The notes under the pieces: model-generated
Database searches by the model: none
The model's input: only the letters and a program-made list of their open reading frames with translations
Told to the model about the DNA's origin: nothing
Origin: Prochlorococcus sp. scB243_495L20
GTDB taxonomy: Bacteria; Cyanobacteriota; Cyanobacteriia; PCC-6307; Cyanobiaceae
Reading direction: 5' to 3'
NCBI GenBank assembly: GCA_000634215.1
Contig: JFLX01000001.1
Location: 372,001-436,000 of the forward strand
Length of the DNA stretch: 64,000 bases
Shown: piece after piece, positions 57,436-64,000 of the stretch
How the letters are laid out: every line of letters begins with the position of its first letter
How positions within the stretch are numbered: the stretch's first letter is position 1
Program-made: the position numbers and the translations under genes

Positions 57436-57571
57436 TATTTAGATTCTTTCTACATGCAGTATAATTAGAATCAATTGACGCTGCATATAGTGTAATTTTA
57501 CTTAAAAAAGGTTTAAGCAATTTGAAGCTAACTTAAAAAAGCTTGTTGATAAACTGATAAGAATTGAAAAT

Positions 57572-57614
57572 TGTTACTGTTGATACAAGATGTTTTAGGG
57601 TGTCTCCTTAAATT
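57572..57614 (+). promoter_or_regulatory. Candidate NtcA-activated promoter of ntcA
   Basis: TGTTACTGTTGATACA (57572-57587) matches the NtcA box GTA-N8-TAC with one mismatch (GTT). TAAATT (57609-57614), a good TAN3T -10 box, starts 21 nt after it. The spacing matches class II NtcA-activated promoters and predicts autoregulation of ntcA. The ATG is at 57635, so the leader would be short. Confidence 0.5.
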
Positions 57615-57634
57615 TTTTAATAGTCAAGATATCT

Positions 57635-58369
57635 ATGATACCTGCATCACGAGGATTCAACCGCTTTAGTTCGCAACATTCCGGACAAAGTAAAATTAAC
57701 TCTGTTGGAGAACGTTTTCCAATCAATAGAACTTTAATGGAAGTTATTAAGAGTCTTGAGGGCGCGAGCACAGAAATGGTTGAGAGATCTAAAACAATAT
57801 TCTTTCCTGGTGACCCTGCTGAAAGAGTTTATCTTATAAGAAGAGGAGCAGTGAGACTGTCAAGAGTTTATGAGTCAGGTGAAGAAATAACCGTTTCTCT
57901 GTTAAGAGAGAATAGTCTCTTTGGTGTTTTATCTCTTTTAACAGGCCATAGATCCGATCGTTTTTACCATGCCATAGCATTCACAAGAGTTGAAATGATA
58001 ACAGCACCCGCAAATTCTGTTTTAAAAGCTATAGAGGAAGATGCATCAGTAGGACTTTTACTTTTACAGGGGCTTTCAAGTAGAATTCTCCAAACAGAAA
58101 CAATGATAGAAACTCTTACACATAGAGATATGTCTTCTCGTTTAGTAAGTTTTTTAATGGTCCTTTGTAGAGACTTTGGAGTTGCGGGTGAAAAAGGTAT
58201 TACGATAGATTTAAGGCTTTCACATCAGGCAATTGCTGAAGCTATTGGTTCTACAAGAGTAACTATTACAAGATTATTGGGAGATTTAAAGGATTCAGGG
58301 CTTCTTAATATTGAAAGAAAAAAGATCACAGTCTTCGATCCAATTGCTCTTGCAAAAAGATTTAACTGA
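57635..58369 (+). CDS. ntcA: Global nitrogen regulator NtcA
   Basis: A 244-aa CRP/FNR-family activator that senses 2-oxoglutarate and PipX and controls nitrogen assimilation. The cyclic-nucleotide-like domain ([40 protein letters not shown]) is followed by the dimer helix and the helix-turn-helix [22 protein letters not shown]. The N-terminus ([17 protein letters not shown]) is characteristic of Prochlorococcus/Synechococcus NtcA. An NtcA-like box precedes it. Next is the DUF3084 gene after 39 bp. Confidence 0.97.
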   Translation: MIPASRGFNRFSSQHSGQSKINSVGERFPINRTLMEVIKSLEGASTEMVERSKTIFFPGDPAERVYLIRRGAVRLSRVYESGEEITVSLLRENSLFGVLSLLTGHRSDRFYHAIAFTRVEMITAPANSVLKAIEEDASVGLLLLQGLSSRILQTETMIETLTHRDMSSRLVSFLMVLCRDFGVAGEKGITIDLRLSHQAIAEAIGSTRVTITRLLGDLKDSGLLNIERKKITVFDPIALAKRFN

Positions 58370-58408
58370 TTCATCATAAATTATGATGTACTGAGTATAT
58401 GCAAAAGT

Positions 58409-59374
58409 GTGGCCTGGATTTTAATTGTTTTTTTAATATTACTAGGGGGATTAATTGCACCATTTGGGGATATTCTTGGAACAAAGATTGGTAAAGCAAG
58501 ATTTAGTATCTTAAAATTAAGACCAAAAAAAACAGCAACTATAATAACCATTATTACTGGTGGGTTTATTAGTTCAATATCAATAGGGTTATTGATTTTG
58601 GTAAGTGAAGAATTCAGACAAAGGCTTTTCGTTGATATTCCTTTTTTACAAAAAACTTTAGATGAAAGTAAAAAGGCTCTAATCCCTTTACAGGAAGAAC
58701 GAAAGGAACTTGAAGTTAAAATTATTCAAAAAGAAAAGGAGTTAAATCAATTAAAAAATAATATTAAAGAATTTAGGAGAGGAAATATTGTTATTAAAAG
58801 AGGTCAGACGTTATTTATAGCTGAAATCAACTCTAGCTCAAATGTAAAAATAGACCTTACAAAAATCTACAACGAAGCTGATAAGTTTGTTACGAGAATT
58901 GTTACTCCAGTTAATAAAGAAGCAAAAAATATTCTTTTGTGGAGACCAAATGATATTACAAAAATTCAGAAAATAGCTGCTAGTGGAGGTAACTGGATTT
59001 TATTAATCAAATCAGCAACAAATGTTTTAAAAGGTGATAATTATGTTTTTGTATCTCCTGATTTAATAGAGAATAAATTTATAGTCAAAAAAGGAGATGT
59101 TATTACAAATTCAATTCTGGGAGAAAGTGATTTAAATCTTAAATCAATAAATTTAAAAATTAAATCATTGCTAAGAGAAACAAGGGATAAAGTTAAGTCA
59201 AAAGGTTCACAAGTTAGTGAAATTAAAACGAATGGAAATTTTGTAAGAAAAATTAGAGACTTTCTTCAAGAAAATCAAAATATCAAATTTAAGTTAGAAG
59301 TAGTATCTTTGAGAGATAGTAAAACTGTAGAACCCATAGTCGTTGAAATCAATATTTTAAAGATTGCATCTTAA
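58409..59374 (+). CDS. DUF3084 membrane-anchored coiled-coil protein
   Basis: A 321-aa protein starting at GTG. It has two N-terminal transmembrane segments (MAWILIVFLILLGGLIAPFG; TATIITIITGGFISSISIGL), a coiled coil (about 90-125: EERKELEVKIIQKEKELNQL) and a beta-rich C-terminal region. This is the DUF3084 layout seen across cyanobacteria, with unknown function. The stop of this gene is contiguous with the ATG of the RuvC-like gene, so the two are co-translated. Confidence 0.75.
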   Translation: MAWILIVFLILLGGLIAPFGDILGTKIGKARFSILKLRPKKTATIITIITGGFISSISIGLLILVSEEFRQRLFVDIPFLQKTLDESKKALIPLQEERKELEVKIIQKEKELNQLKNNIKEFRRGNIVIKRGQTLFIAEINSSSNVKIDLTKIYNEADKFVTRIVTPVNKEAKNILLWRPNDITKIQKIAASGGNWILLIKSATNVLKGDNYVFVSPDLIENKFIVKKGDVITNSILGESDLNLKSINLKIKSLLRETRDKVKSKGSQVSEIKTNGNFVRKIRDFLQENQNIKFKLEVVSLRDSKTVEPIVVEINILKIAS

Positions 59375-59812
59375 ATGCCGAAAATCATAACTATTGATCC
59401 AGGGAAAAGTAAATGTGGCTTAGTATTAGCTGACATAAGTGAAAAAAAAGTTTATAGAGCGATTATTCTTAAAAGTGAATTAATTGAGAATTATGTCAGG
59501 AATTTAATTGCCGCTGAGGACATATCACAAATTATTATTGGCAATGGTACGACCAGTAGAGAAATTAGAGAAAAACTATATTTTTTTAAAAAAGAAATAA
59601 TAACTTTTGAGGAAAAAAACACCACCTACAGGGCTAAAGCAAGATACTTTGAACTTTTTCCAATTAGTGGTTTGAAGTTTTTAATGCCTAGAGAGGTTTT
59701 TATCCTTAATAAAAACCTTGATGCGATATCAGCGTTGATAATTTTAGAAGATTATTGCAAAACGAAGTTTACTTTGAACCAAAATACAGATTTTAAAACT
59801 TGGCTGAAATAG
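59375..59812 (+). CDS. RuvC-like RNase H-fold nuclease-like protein
   Basis: A 145-aa protein with the RNase H fold of RuvC and YqgF: IDPGKSKCGLVLAD (Asp8), QIIIGNGT, FEEKNTTYRAKARYFE (Glu80) and NLDAISALIIL (Asp116). The three acidic residues suggest a metal-dependent nuclease or a structural relative; the substrate is unknown. Canonical RuvC and YqgF are longer or differ in order, so it is a separate cyanobacterial group. It overlaps the convergent DUF3146 gene by 20 bp. Confidence 0.7.
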   Translation: MPKIITIDPGKSKCGLVLADISEKKVYRAIILKSELIENYVRNLIAAEDISQIIIGNGTTSREIREKLYFFKKEIITFEEKNTTYRAKARYFELFPISGLKFLMPREVFILNKNLDAISALIILEDYCKTKFTLNQNTDFKTWLK

Positions 59813-60050
59813 TGAACTTATATTCATTCCCTGTTTCTAGCTCATAATCTTTTTTCAATAAGAATCTCAATAAGGCATCCTCAATTAATGCTCTTCCCAA
59901 AGGTGGATTTACCTCTAATAGACCTTTGTTAAAGGACCATGTAAAAGTCCATTTAAATTGACTAGCTTCCACAACCCCCTGAATTTGCTTTTTTGAGAAG
60001 CAATATTCCTTAACACTTACATTGGCAATCGTTTCAGGTCTTGAACGCAT
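59793..60050 (-). CDS. DUF3146 family protein
   Basis: An 85-aa soluble protein (VSVKEYCFSKKQIQGVVEAS, then WTFTWSFNKGLLEVNPPLGR), matching the DUF3146 pattern found in cyanobacteria. A core of beta strands and a C-terminal helix (ALIEDALLRFLLKK) are likely. It is 3 bp downstream of pth on the same strand and probably co-transcribed with it. Function is unknown. Confidence 0.7.
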   Translation of the reverse strand: MRSRPETIANVSVKEYCFSKKQIQGVVEASQFKWTFTWSFNKGLLEVNPPLGRALIEDALLRFLLKKDYELETGNEYKFTISAKF

Positions 60051-60053
60051 TTC

Positions 60054-60656
60054 TTAAGGTTGGTCTTTGTCAAAAGAATTTAATTCATTAATTATAAATT
60101 CTTCTTTTTTAGTATTTATTTGCTCGAGCGATTCTATTACTCTCTTATACACTTTATCCAATATTGATTGTTCTGCTAAAGAAATATTTCCCAATACATG
60201 TGAAATGGTATTGAAATTATTTTTTTCTTTTATTAGAGGAGGTGACCCAATACCAATTCTTATTCTCTTAAAGTTTTGTGTCTGTAATTGTTCAATGATG
60301 CTTTTCAGCCCGTTATGTCCACCTGAGCTTCCTTTTCTTCTAAATCTTATTTTTCCAAGGGGAAGATCTTTATCATCCACTATTATGAAAATCTGATCTA
60401 AATTTATTTTGTACCAATCAACTATTGCTCGGACAGCATCACCACTGTTATTCATAAATGTATTTGGTAAAAATAATCTGAAATTAGAATCATTTACCTG
60501 AAATTCTGAGCAGGAACTTTTTATCTTATCTTTTAATAAAAAATTTGAATTATATTTTTTTGAAAAATTTTTAAGAAGCAAGAAACCTATATTATGTCTA
60601 TTGTTTAGATATTTTTTGCCAGGGTTGCCAAGACCAATTAAAAATATTTCTTTCAT
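60054..60656 (-). CDS. pth: Peptidyl-tRNA hydrolase
   Basis: A 200-aa Pth that frees tRNA from drop-off peptidyl-tRNA. The N-terminal IGLGNPGKKYLNNRHNIGF contains the catalytic His; FMNNSGDAVRAIVDWYKI, DDKDLPLGKIRFRRKGSSGGHNGLKSI and RIRIGIGSPP complete the active-site and tRNA-binding regions. It is followed on the minus strand by DUF3146 at 3 bp, and by psbH upstream after a terminator-like hairpin. Confidence 0.97.
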   Translation of the reverse strand: MKEIFLIGLGNPGKKYLNNRHNIGFLLLKNFSKKYNSNFLLKDKIKSSCSEFQVNDSNFRLFLPNTFMNNSGDAVRAIVDWYKINLDQIFIIVDDKDLPLGKIRFRRKGSSGGHNGLKSIIEQLQTQNFKRIRIGIGSPPLIKEKNNFNTISHVLGNISLAEQSILDKVYKRVIESLEQINTKKEEFIINELNSFDKDQP

Positions 60657-60740
60657 GGCTTATTTCTAAATCTCATTGTAATTGAGAATTATGAATATAC
60701 TCATAAACTATAACTAATTAATAAAAACAAAAATTTTAAA

Positions 60741-60783
60741 AAAAAGTTATTTGGCAATTTTCACATTAACCAAATAACTTTTT
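60741..60783 (-). terminator. Intrinsic terminator after psbH
   Basis: A 14-bp inverted repeat (AAAAAGTTATTTGG / CCAAATAACTTTTT) with a 15-nt loop ends in a U-run on the minus strand, 17 bp beyond the psbH stop. It separates psbH from pth. Confidence 0.8.
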
Positions 60784-60800
60784 GAGAAATTTTCAGAAAT

Positions 60801-61001
60801 TTAGTTTCCGTTCCAATCTACTGAGAAACCTTGTAGTAGTAGGGATTGGTTATAGATTTGTAGAAGAATAACTAAGAAAACCAAAAGAAGTAGACCAATA
60901 ACTGTCATAACAGGTACTGCTCCCCAACCAGGTACAACTTTCCCTTGACCTGAATTGCCAATTGCTTTTAAAAGACTTCCTAATGCTGTTTTTTGACCCA
61001 T
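60801..61001 (-). CDS. psbH: Photosystem II protein PsbH
   Basis: A 66-aa single-helix PSII subunit: stromal N-terminus [20 protein letters not shown], then [12 protein letters not shown] and one transmembrane helix ([17 protein letters not shown]), ending SVDWNGN. It helps QB-site stability and D1 turnover. The eukaryotic N-terminal phosphorylation extension is absent, as in cyanobacteria. It is divergent from psbN, with an 80-bp spacer. Confidence 0.97.
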
Positions 61002-61081
61002 GTTAGATTCACAAAATCGGATATTATTTCGCTATTGTATAAGAACTAATACATAAATTGTTTACAAACTTAGCAAAATTG

Positions 61082-61234
61082 ATGCAAACTTTATCATCAG
61101 CTCCAGATCCTGCAGTTTCTATAGCTGTAACAATTCTGGCTCTACTTCTAGCTTTGACCGGTTTTGGTCTTTGGACTGCCTTTGGACCCAAAGCAGCAAA
61201 GCTTACTGATCCTTGGGATGATCATGACGATTAG
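61082..61234 (+). CDS. psbN: PsbN protein
   Basis: A 50-aa small membrane protein: QTLSSAPDPAVSIAVTILAL, then LLALTGFGLWTAFGPKAAKL and TDPWDDHDD. It is an assembly factor for PSII rather than a stable subunit. Found from direct translation; it is too short for typical ORF cut-offs. Divergent from psbH, a conserved arrangement, and 109 bp upstream of psbI. Confidence 0.93.
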   Translation: MQTLSSAPDPAVSIAVTILALLLALTGFGLWTAFGPKAAKLTDPWDDHDD

Positions 61235-61343
61235 TTTCCCTTAAAGTATTTCAAAATTTACCAAAAATACAAAAAGTAAACAATTAATCATAGTTTAATT
61301 ATAAATTTAATAAGATATAAATCTGTCAGCACTAGTAATTTCC

Positions 61344-61472
61344 ATGCTCGCCTTAAAAATTTCTGTTTACACTATCGTCTTCTTCTTTGTTGGAATATTT
61401 CTTTTCGGATTTTTAGCGAGTGACCCAACAAGAACCCCAAACAGAAAAGACCTAGAAAGTCCTCAAGATTAA
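61344..61472 (+). CDS. psbI: Photosystem II reaction centre protein PsbI
   Basis: A 42-aa PSII subunit: [20 protein letters not shown] (transmembrane helix), then [20 protein letters not shown] and a final Asp. It stabilises the D1 helix bundle and PSII assembly. The motif [11 protein letters not shown] is diagnostic. It starts 110 bp after psbN and ends 22 bp before the LptD-like gene. Confidence 0.95.
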
Positions 61473-61494
61473 TTTTTTTAATTAAATTCTTAAA

Positions 61495-63489
61495 TTGATT
61501 TCAGGTTTATCAAAAAAATTAATATTTTTCTCTCTACTTTTTATTAATTTTATTCAGCAATCAAAATCAGCTGAATTATTAAAAATTAATAAAAATACCA
61601 ATAATCAAAATTCTCAATTTCTTTGGTCAAATACCTTTAGTGAAAAAATTTTATCAAGTAATTCAAAAAGTTTTAGTCACAAAAATTCCCTTGTAAATAT
61701 ATTAAAGAAAAATTTTGATTCATTTTTTGTAGCTAAAGCTGAAAAGCAACAAGAGTTAATAATTCAATCCGATAAACAATCTGAAATAAACAATGTTATT
61801 TATGCAGAGGGTAATGTATCTGTTTCTTTTAAAGGCAAACTTCTTAGAGCTGATAATTTAATATACGATAAGTCAAATAAAAAAATTAATGCTAGAGGAA
61901 ATATAGTCTTGATATTAGGTGATCAACTCTTTAAAGTTTCACAATTAGAATACAGTTTTCTTAGTAAAAAAGGTTTTTTATTAGATGTAAAGGGCAGTAT
62001 TAATACTAATAATTTGATCGATGACTTATCTTCAAATTTCAGCTTATTAGACTCTAATAAGATAGAAAATTTACTTGAATTTAAAAAAAAGGAAGTTCTA
62101 AATACTCCAGGCAAAATCGAAAATTGGTTATTTTTTACTGATAAAATATCTATAGATGGCCAAAAATGGGAAAGCAAGAAGGCTGTATTTAGTAATGATT
62201 TACTTGAATCGAAACAGGTTAAATTAGCTATTAATTCATTAACAGTTATTTCTGAAGCAGAGAAACTACGATTTAAGTCATCAATAAACTATTTAATATT
62301 TGAAGAAAAAGTTGTAATTCCATTTTGGCTTGGAGATAGAACTTTAACAAAGTCAGGTGAATTCTTAGACTTTGCAAACAGGTGGAATTTTGGATATGAA
62401 AACTTAGATAAGGATGGGTATTTTATTAGTAGGAAATTTAACTCTTTAGATATTACTGATGATTTTGTGCTTGATTTAGAGCCGCAATTCCTAATTCAGA
62501 GGTCTTTAAAAGGATATACGAATAGTTTTGTAAAGAAGAACGAATCAATTACTTCAGATAGGGTTAAGAGAAATACAAGTTTTGCAGATTATTTTGCTCT
62601 AAAATCCCAGATAAAAGGACCAATAAAAAATTGGGACTTAGAAATAGACAAGAATTTAAATTCTCTTGATTTTGATAAATTACAAGATGCATTTAGATTT
62701 AAAACCGAATTAAGTAAAGAAATTGATTTATTTAATTCAAAATGGGAAAAAAGTTTTTATGGAATTTATAGAGAGAGGGTCTGGAATGGTTCATTAGGTG
62801 AAGCAGAAATTTACTCAGGCTATGGTTCAAAATTACAAAAACAAAATACTTGGATTGTTGATGGCATTAAAAAGTCAGAATTTTTAACTTTTGGTTTAGC
62901 TAACATAACTGCAGAGGCTTTGAATACTAAAAAATTACTTACTAACTTAAAAGGTAGTTTGTTTTATTCACTTGATCAGAAATTTCCAATTAGTTTTGAA
63001 GGGCCTAAAAAGAAATCTATTGATATTTCATATAAGTACATTCCTAAGCCAATAACAAAAGGTTTAAGTATTAATACAAGAGTTGAAGCATTATATTCTT
63101 TCTACGAAAATGGAAATCATCAAGAATATTTAGGGCTAGGTATAGGACCAGAATTAATATTTGGTAATTTTCAAAATAAAACTTTTGACTATACTCGGAT
63201 CAGTCTTTTACCTTTCTATAAATTTAGTAATGGTGAAAGTGTTTTTAAGTTTGATCAGAATAATGAGGACTTAACCTTAGAAATTTCTTTTGATCAGCAA
63301 TTATATGGACCTATCCTTCTCAAGAGTTTTGGGATTTTGAACCTAACTAATGATTCAAATGATTATGGTGAATTTATAGATTCTAAAATTTCTTTAAATT
63401 GGAAAAAAAGATCCTATGAATTTGGTATATTTTATCAGCCTCATAATCAAGTAGGGGGGATTGCTTTTAGTCTATATGGATTTAAATAG
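61495..63489 (+). CDS. Outer-membrane LptD/OstA-like protein (DUF3769-type)
   Basis: A 664-aa protein starting at TTG with an N-terminal signal peptide (KKLIFFSLLFINFIQQSKSA). An OstA/LptA-like beta-jellyroll (about 95-150: VIYAEGNVSVSFKGKLLRAD, KINARGNIVLILGDQLFKVS) precedes a large beta-rich domain likely forming a barrel (GSLFYSLDQKFPISFEG; VGGIAFSLYGFK at the end). This matches the cyanobacterial LptD homologue group that inserts lipopolysaccharide in the outer membrane. Classic LptD Cys residues are not seen, so the mechanism may differ. It converges on leuD without a gap. Confidence 0.75.
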   Translation: MISGLSKKLIFFSLLFINFIQQSKSAELLKINKNTNNQNSQFLWSNTFSEKILSSNSKSFSHKNSLVNILKKNFDSFFVAKAEKQQELIIQSDKQSEINNVIYAEGNVSVSFKGKLLRADNLIYDKSNKKINARGNIVLILGDQLFKVSQLEYSFLSKKGFLLDVKGSINTNNLIDDLSSNFSLLDSNKIENLLEFKKKEVLNTPGKIENWLFFTDKISIDGQKWESKKAVFSNDLLESKQVKLAINSLTVISEAEKLRFKSSINYLIFEEKVVIPFWLGDRTLTKSGEFLDFANRWNFGYENLDKDGYFISRKFNSLDITDDFVLDLEPQFLIQRSLKGYTNSFVKKNESITSDRVKRNTSFADYFALKSQIKGPIKNWDLEIDKNLNSLDFDKLQDAFRFKTELSKEIDLFNSKWEKSFYGIYRERVWNGSLGEAEIYSGYGSKLQKQNTWIVDGIKKSEFLTFGLANITAEALNTKKLLTNLKGSLFYSLDQKFPISFEGPKKKSIDISYKYIPKPITKGLSINTRVEALYSFYENGNHQEYLGLGIGPELIFGNFQNKTFDYTRISLLPFYKFSNGESVFKFDQNNEDLTLEISFDQQLYGPILLKSFGILNLTNDSNDYGEFIDSKISLNWKKRSYEFGIFYQPHNQVGGIAFSLYGFK

Positions 63490-64000
63490 TTATAAAAAAT
63501 TAGTATTAAATTTGATATAGGGTAATTGGTTGAATTTTTTTTCTATTAAATTTTTATTTTCAAGAAGTGTTGAAGTAGCATCCCATTCTCCTGATAAAAA
63601 CATTTTTCTTGAACTTTCCTTAATCTCAAGATTGAAATTTAAATCTTTTGATTTTGCTAAGGAGCTTTTCAGATTAATTTCTAAAAATAAAAATTGATTA
63701 TCGCAATAGTTTTGTATTTCTTCTATGGATTTTTTAGGTAGTGTAAAACATGGAATTCCTATCGCAATACAGTTACTATAAAAAATGTCGGCGAAACTCT
63801 CGCCTATGATTGCTTTTATACCCCATCTTATAAGCGCTTGGGGGGCATGTTCTCTGCTGGAACCGCATCCAAAATTGCTATTAACAACCAATATTGAGGC
63901 ATTTTTGTTTTTCTCTAGATCAAAAGGATGCTTTCCTTTTAAAGTTTTTCTATCGTCCTCAAAAACAGATTCACCCAATGAATCGAAGTTAACACACTTC
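63490..64000 (-). CDS. leuD: 3-isopropylmalate dehydratase small subunit (5' end outside window)
   Basis: The visible 169 residues belong to LeuD, which pairs with LeuC to isomerise isopropylmalate in leucine synthesis. The signature NFGCGSSREHAPQALIRWGIK contains the Gly/Ser loop, and GESFADIFYSNCIAIGIPC follows. The frame continues to the window edge (KCVNFDSLGES...), so the true start is outside. The TTG at 63978 is an internal Leu codon rather than a start. leuC probably lies beyond the edge. Confidence 0.93.
   Translation of the reverse strand, partial: KCVNFDSLGESVFEDDRKTLKGKHPFDLEKNKNASILVVNSNFGCGSSREHAPQALIRWGIKAIIGESFADIFYSNCIAIGIPCFTLPKKSIEEIQNYCDNQFLFLEINLKSSLAKSKDLNFNLEIKESSRKMFLSGEWDATSTLLENKNLIEKKFNQLPYIKFNTNFL

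Overview
The window is a stretch of core chromosome from a small-genome, very AT-rich marine picocyanobacterium. I read it as a high-light-adapted Prochlorococcus. The grounds are oxygenic photosynthesis genes (psbA, psbO, psbH, psbN, psbI), beta-carotene hydroxylase crtR, cp12, ntcA, a bicA/sbtA/sbtB bicarbonate-uptake set, many cyanobacteria-only small proteins (Ycf66, Ycf20/DUF565, DUF2555, DUF3084, DUF3146, DUF3177), short intergenic gaps and strong A/T codon bias. The genus call is an inference from gene content and composition, not from a database search. I see no prophage, insertion sequence, CRISPR array, restriction system or rRNA operon.

Layout. 1-7.3 kb: mnmE (cut by the window edge), a DUF2062 protein, the (p)ppGpp synthetase/hydrolase, a fused oligopeptide-type ABC ATPase, rluD and the ribosome-assembly GTPase ylqF. 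7.5-13.6 kb: pgk, murG, a HisC/CobD-like aminotransferase, pyrD and rnhA. 13.7-19.8 kb: the minus-strand block secE-nusG-rplK-rplA-rplJ-rplL, with a clpB paralogue upstream and a probable L10 leader RNA before rplJ. 20-24.6 kb: eno, a UbiB-like kinase and a TrxR-like flavoprotein. 24.6-27.5 kb: bicA-sbtA-sbtB. 27.7-32.9 kb: hemB, a VOC protein, mutS2, obg and a 60-aa protein. 33-38.6 kb: cp12, a GST-like protein, an aspartoacylase-like protein, a 42-aa ORF, psbA, aroC and an Eda-like protein. 38.6-44.2 kb: ftsH, sat, psbO, coaBC and DUF2555. 44.5-54.9 kb: small conserved proteins, pyrB, mpg, gatC, crtR, tRNA-Leu(UAG), a Ycf66-like protein, ileS, two hypothetical proteins, trmB and glmM. 55-64 kb: txlA, thyX, dcd, a CobO-like protein, ntcA, a DUF3084/RuvC-like pair, DUF3146, pth, psbH/psbN/psbI, an LptD-like outer-membrane protein and leuD (cut by the window edge).

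The genes serve housekeeping and phototrophy: carbon acquisition and Calvin-cycle control (SbtA/BicA, CP12, Pgk), photosystem II build and repair (PsbA/O/H/N/I, FtsH), nitrogen control (NtcA), nucleotide synthesis (PyrB, PyrD, ThyX, Dcd) and translation (ribosomal proteins, IleS, GatC, Pth, TrmB).

The most notable points are these. Two neighbouring genes (mpg and crtR) have full-length reading frames but no ATG/GTG/TTG where the start should be; an ATA codon sits there in both. glmM is split by a one-base frameshift in a homopolymer. The trxB-like flavoprotein keeps its redox CxxC and FAD motifs but has lost the NADPH-binding motifs. The CobO-like protein has a degenerate P-loop, and the Eda-like protein lacks the substrate-binding Arg. 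A 42-aa ORF lies unannotated upstream of psbA, and a near-consensus NtcA box precedes ntcA. No clearly new multi-gene system was found. The only gap over 300 bases between longer genes is 35205-35638, which holds the 42-aa ORF and the psbA leader.
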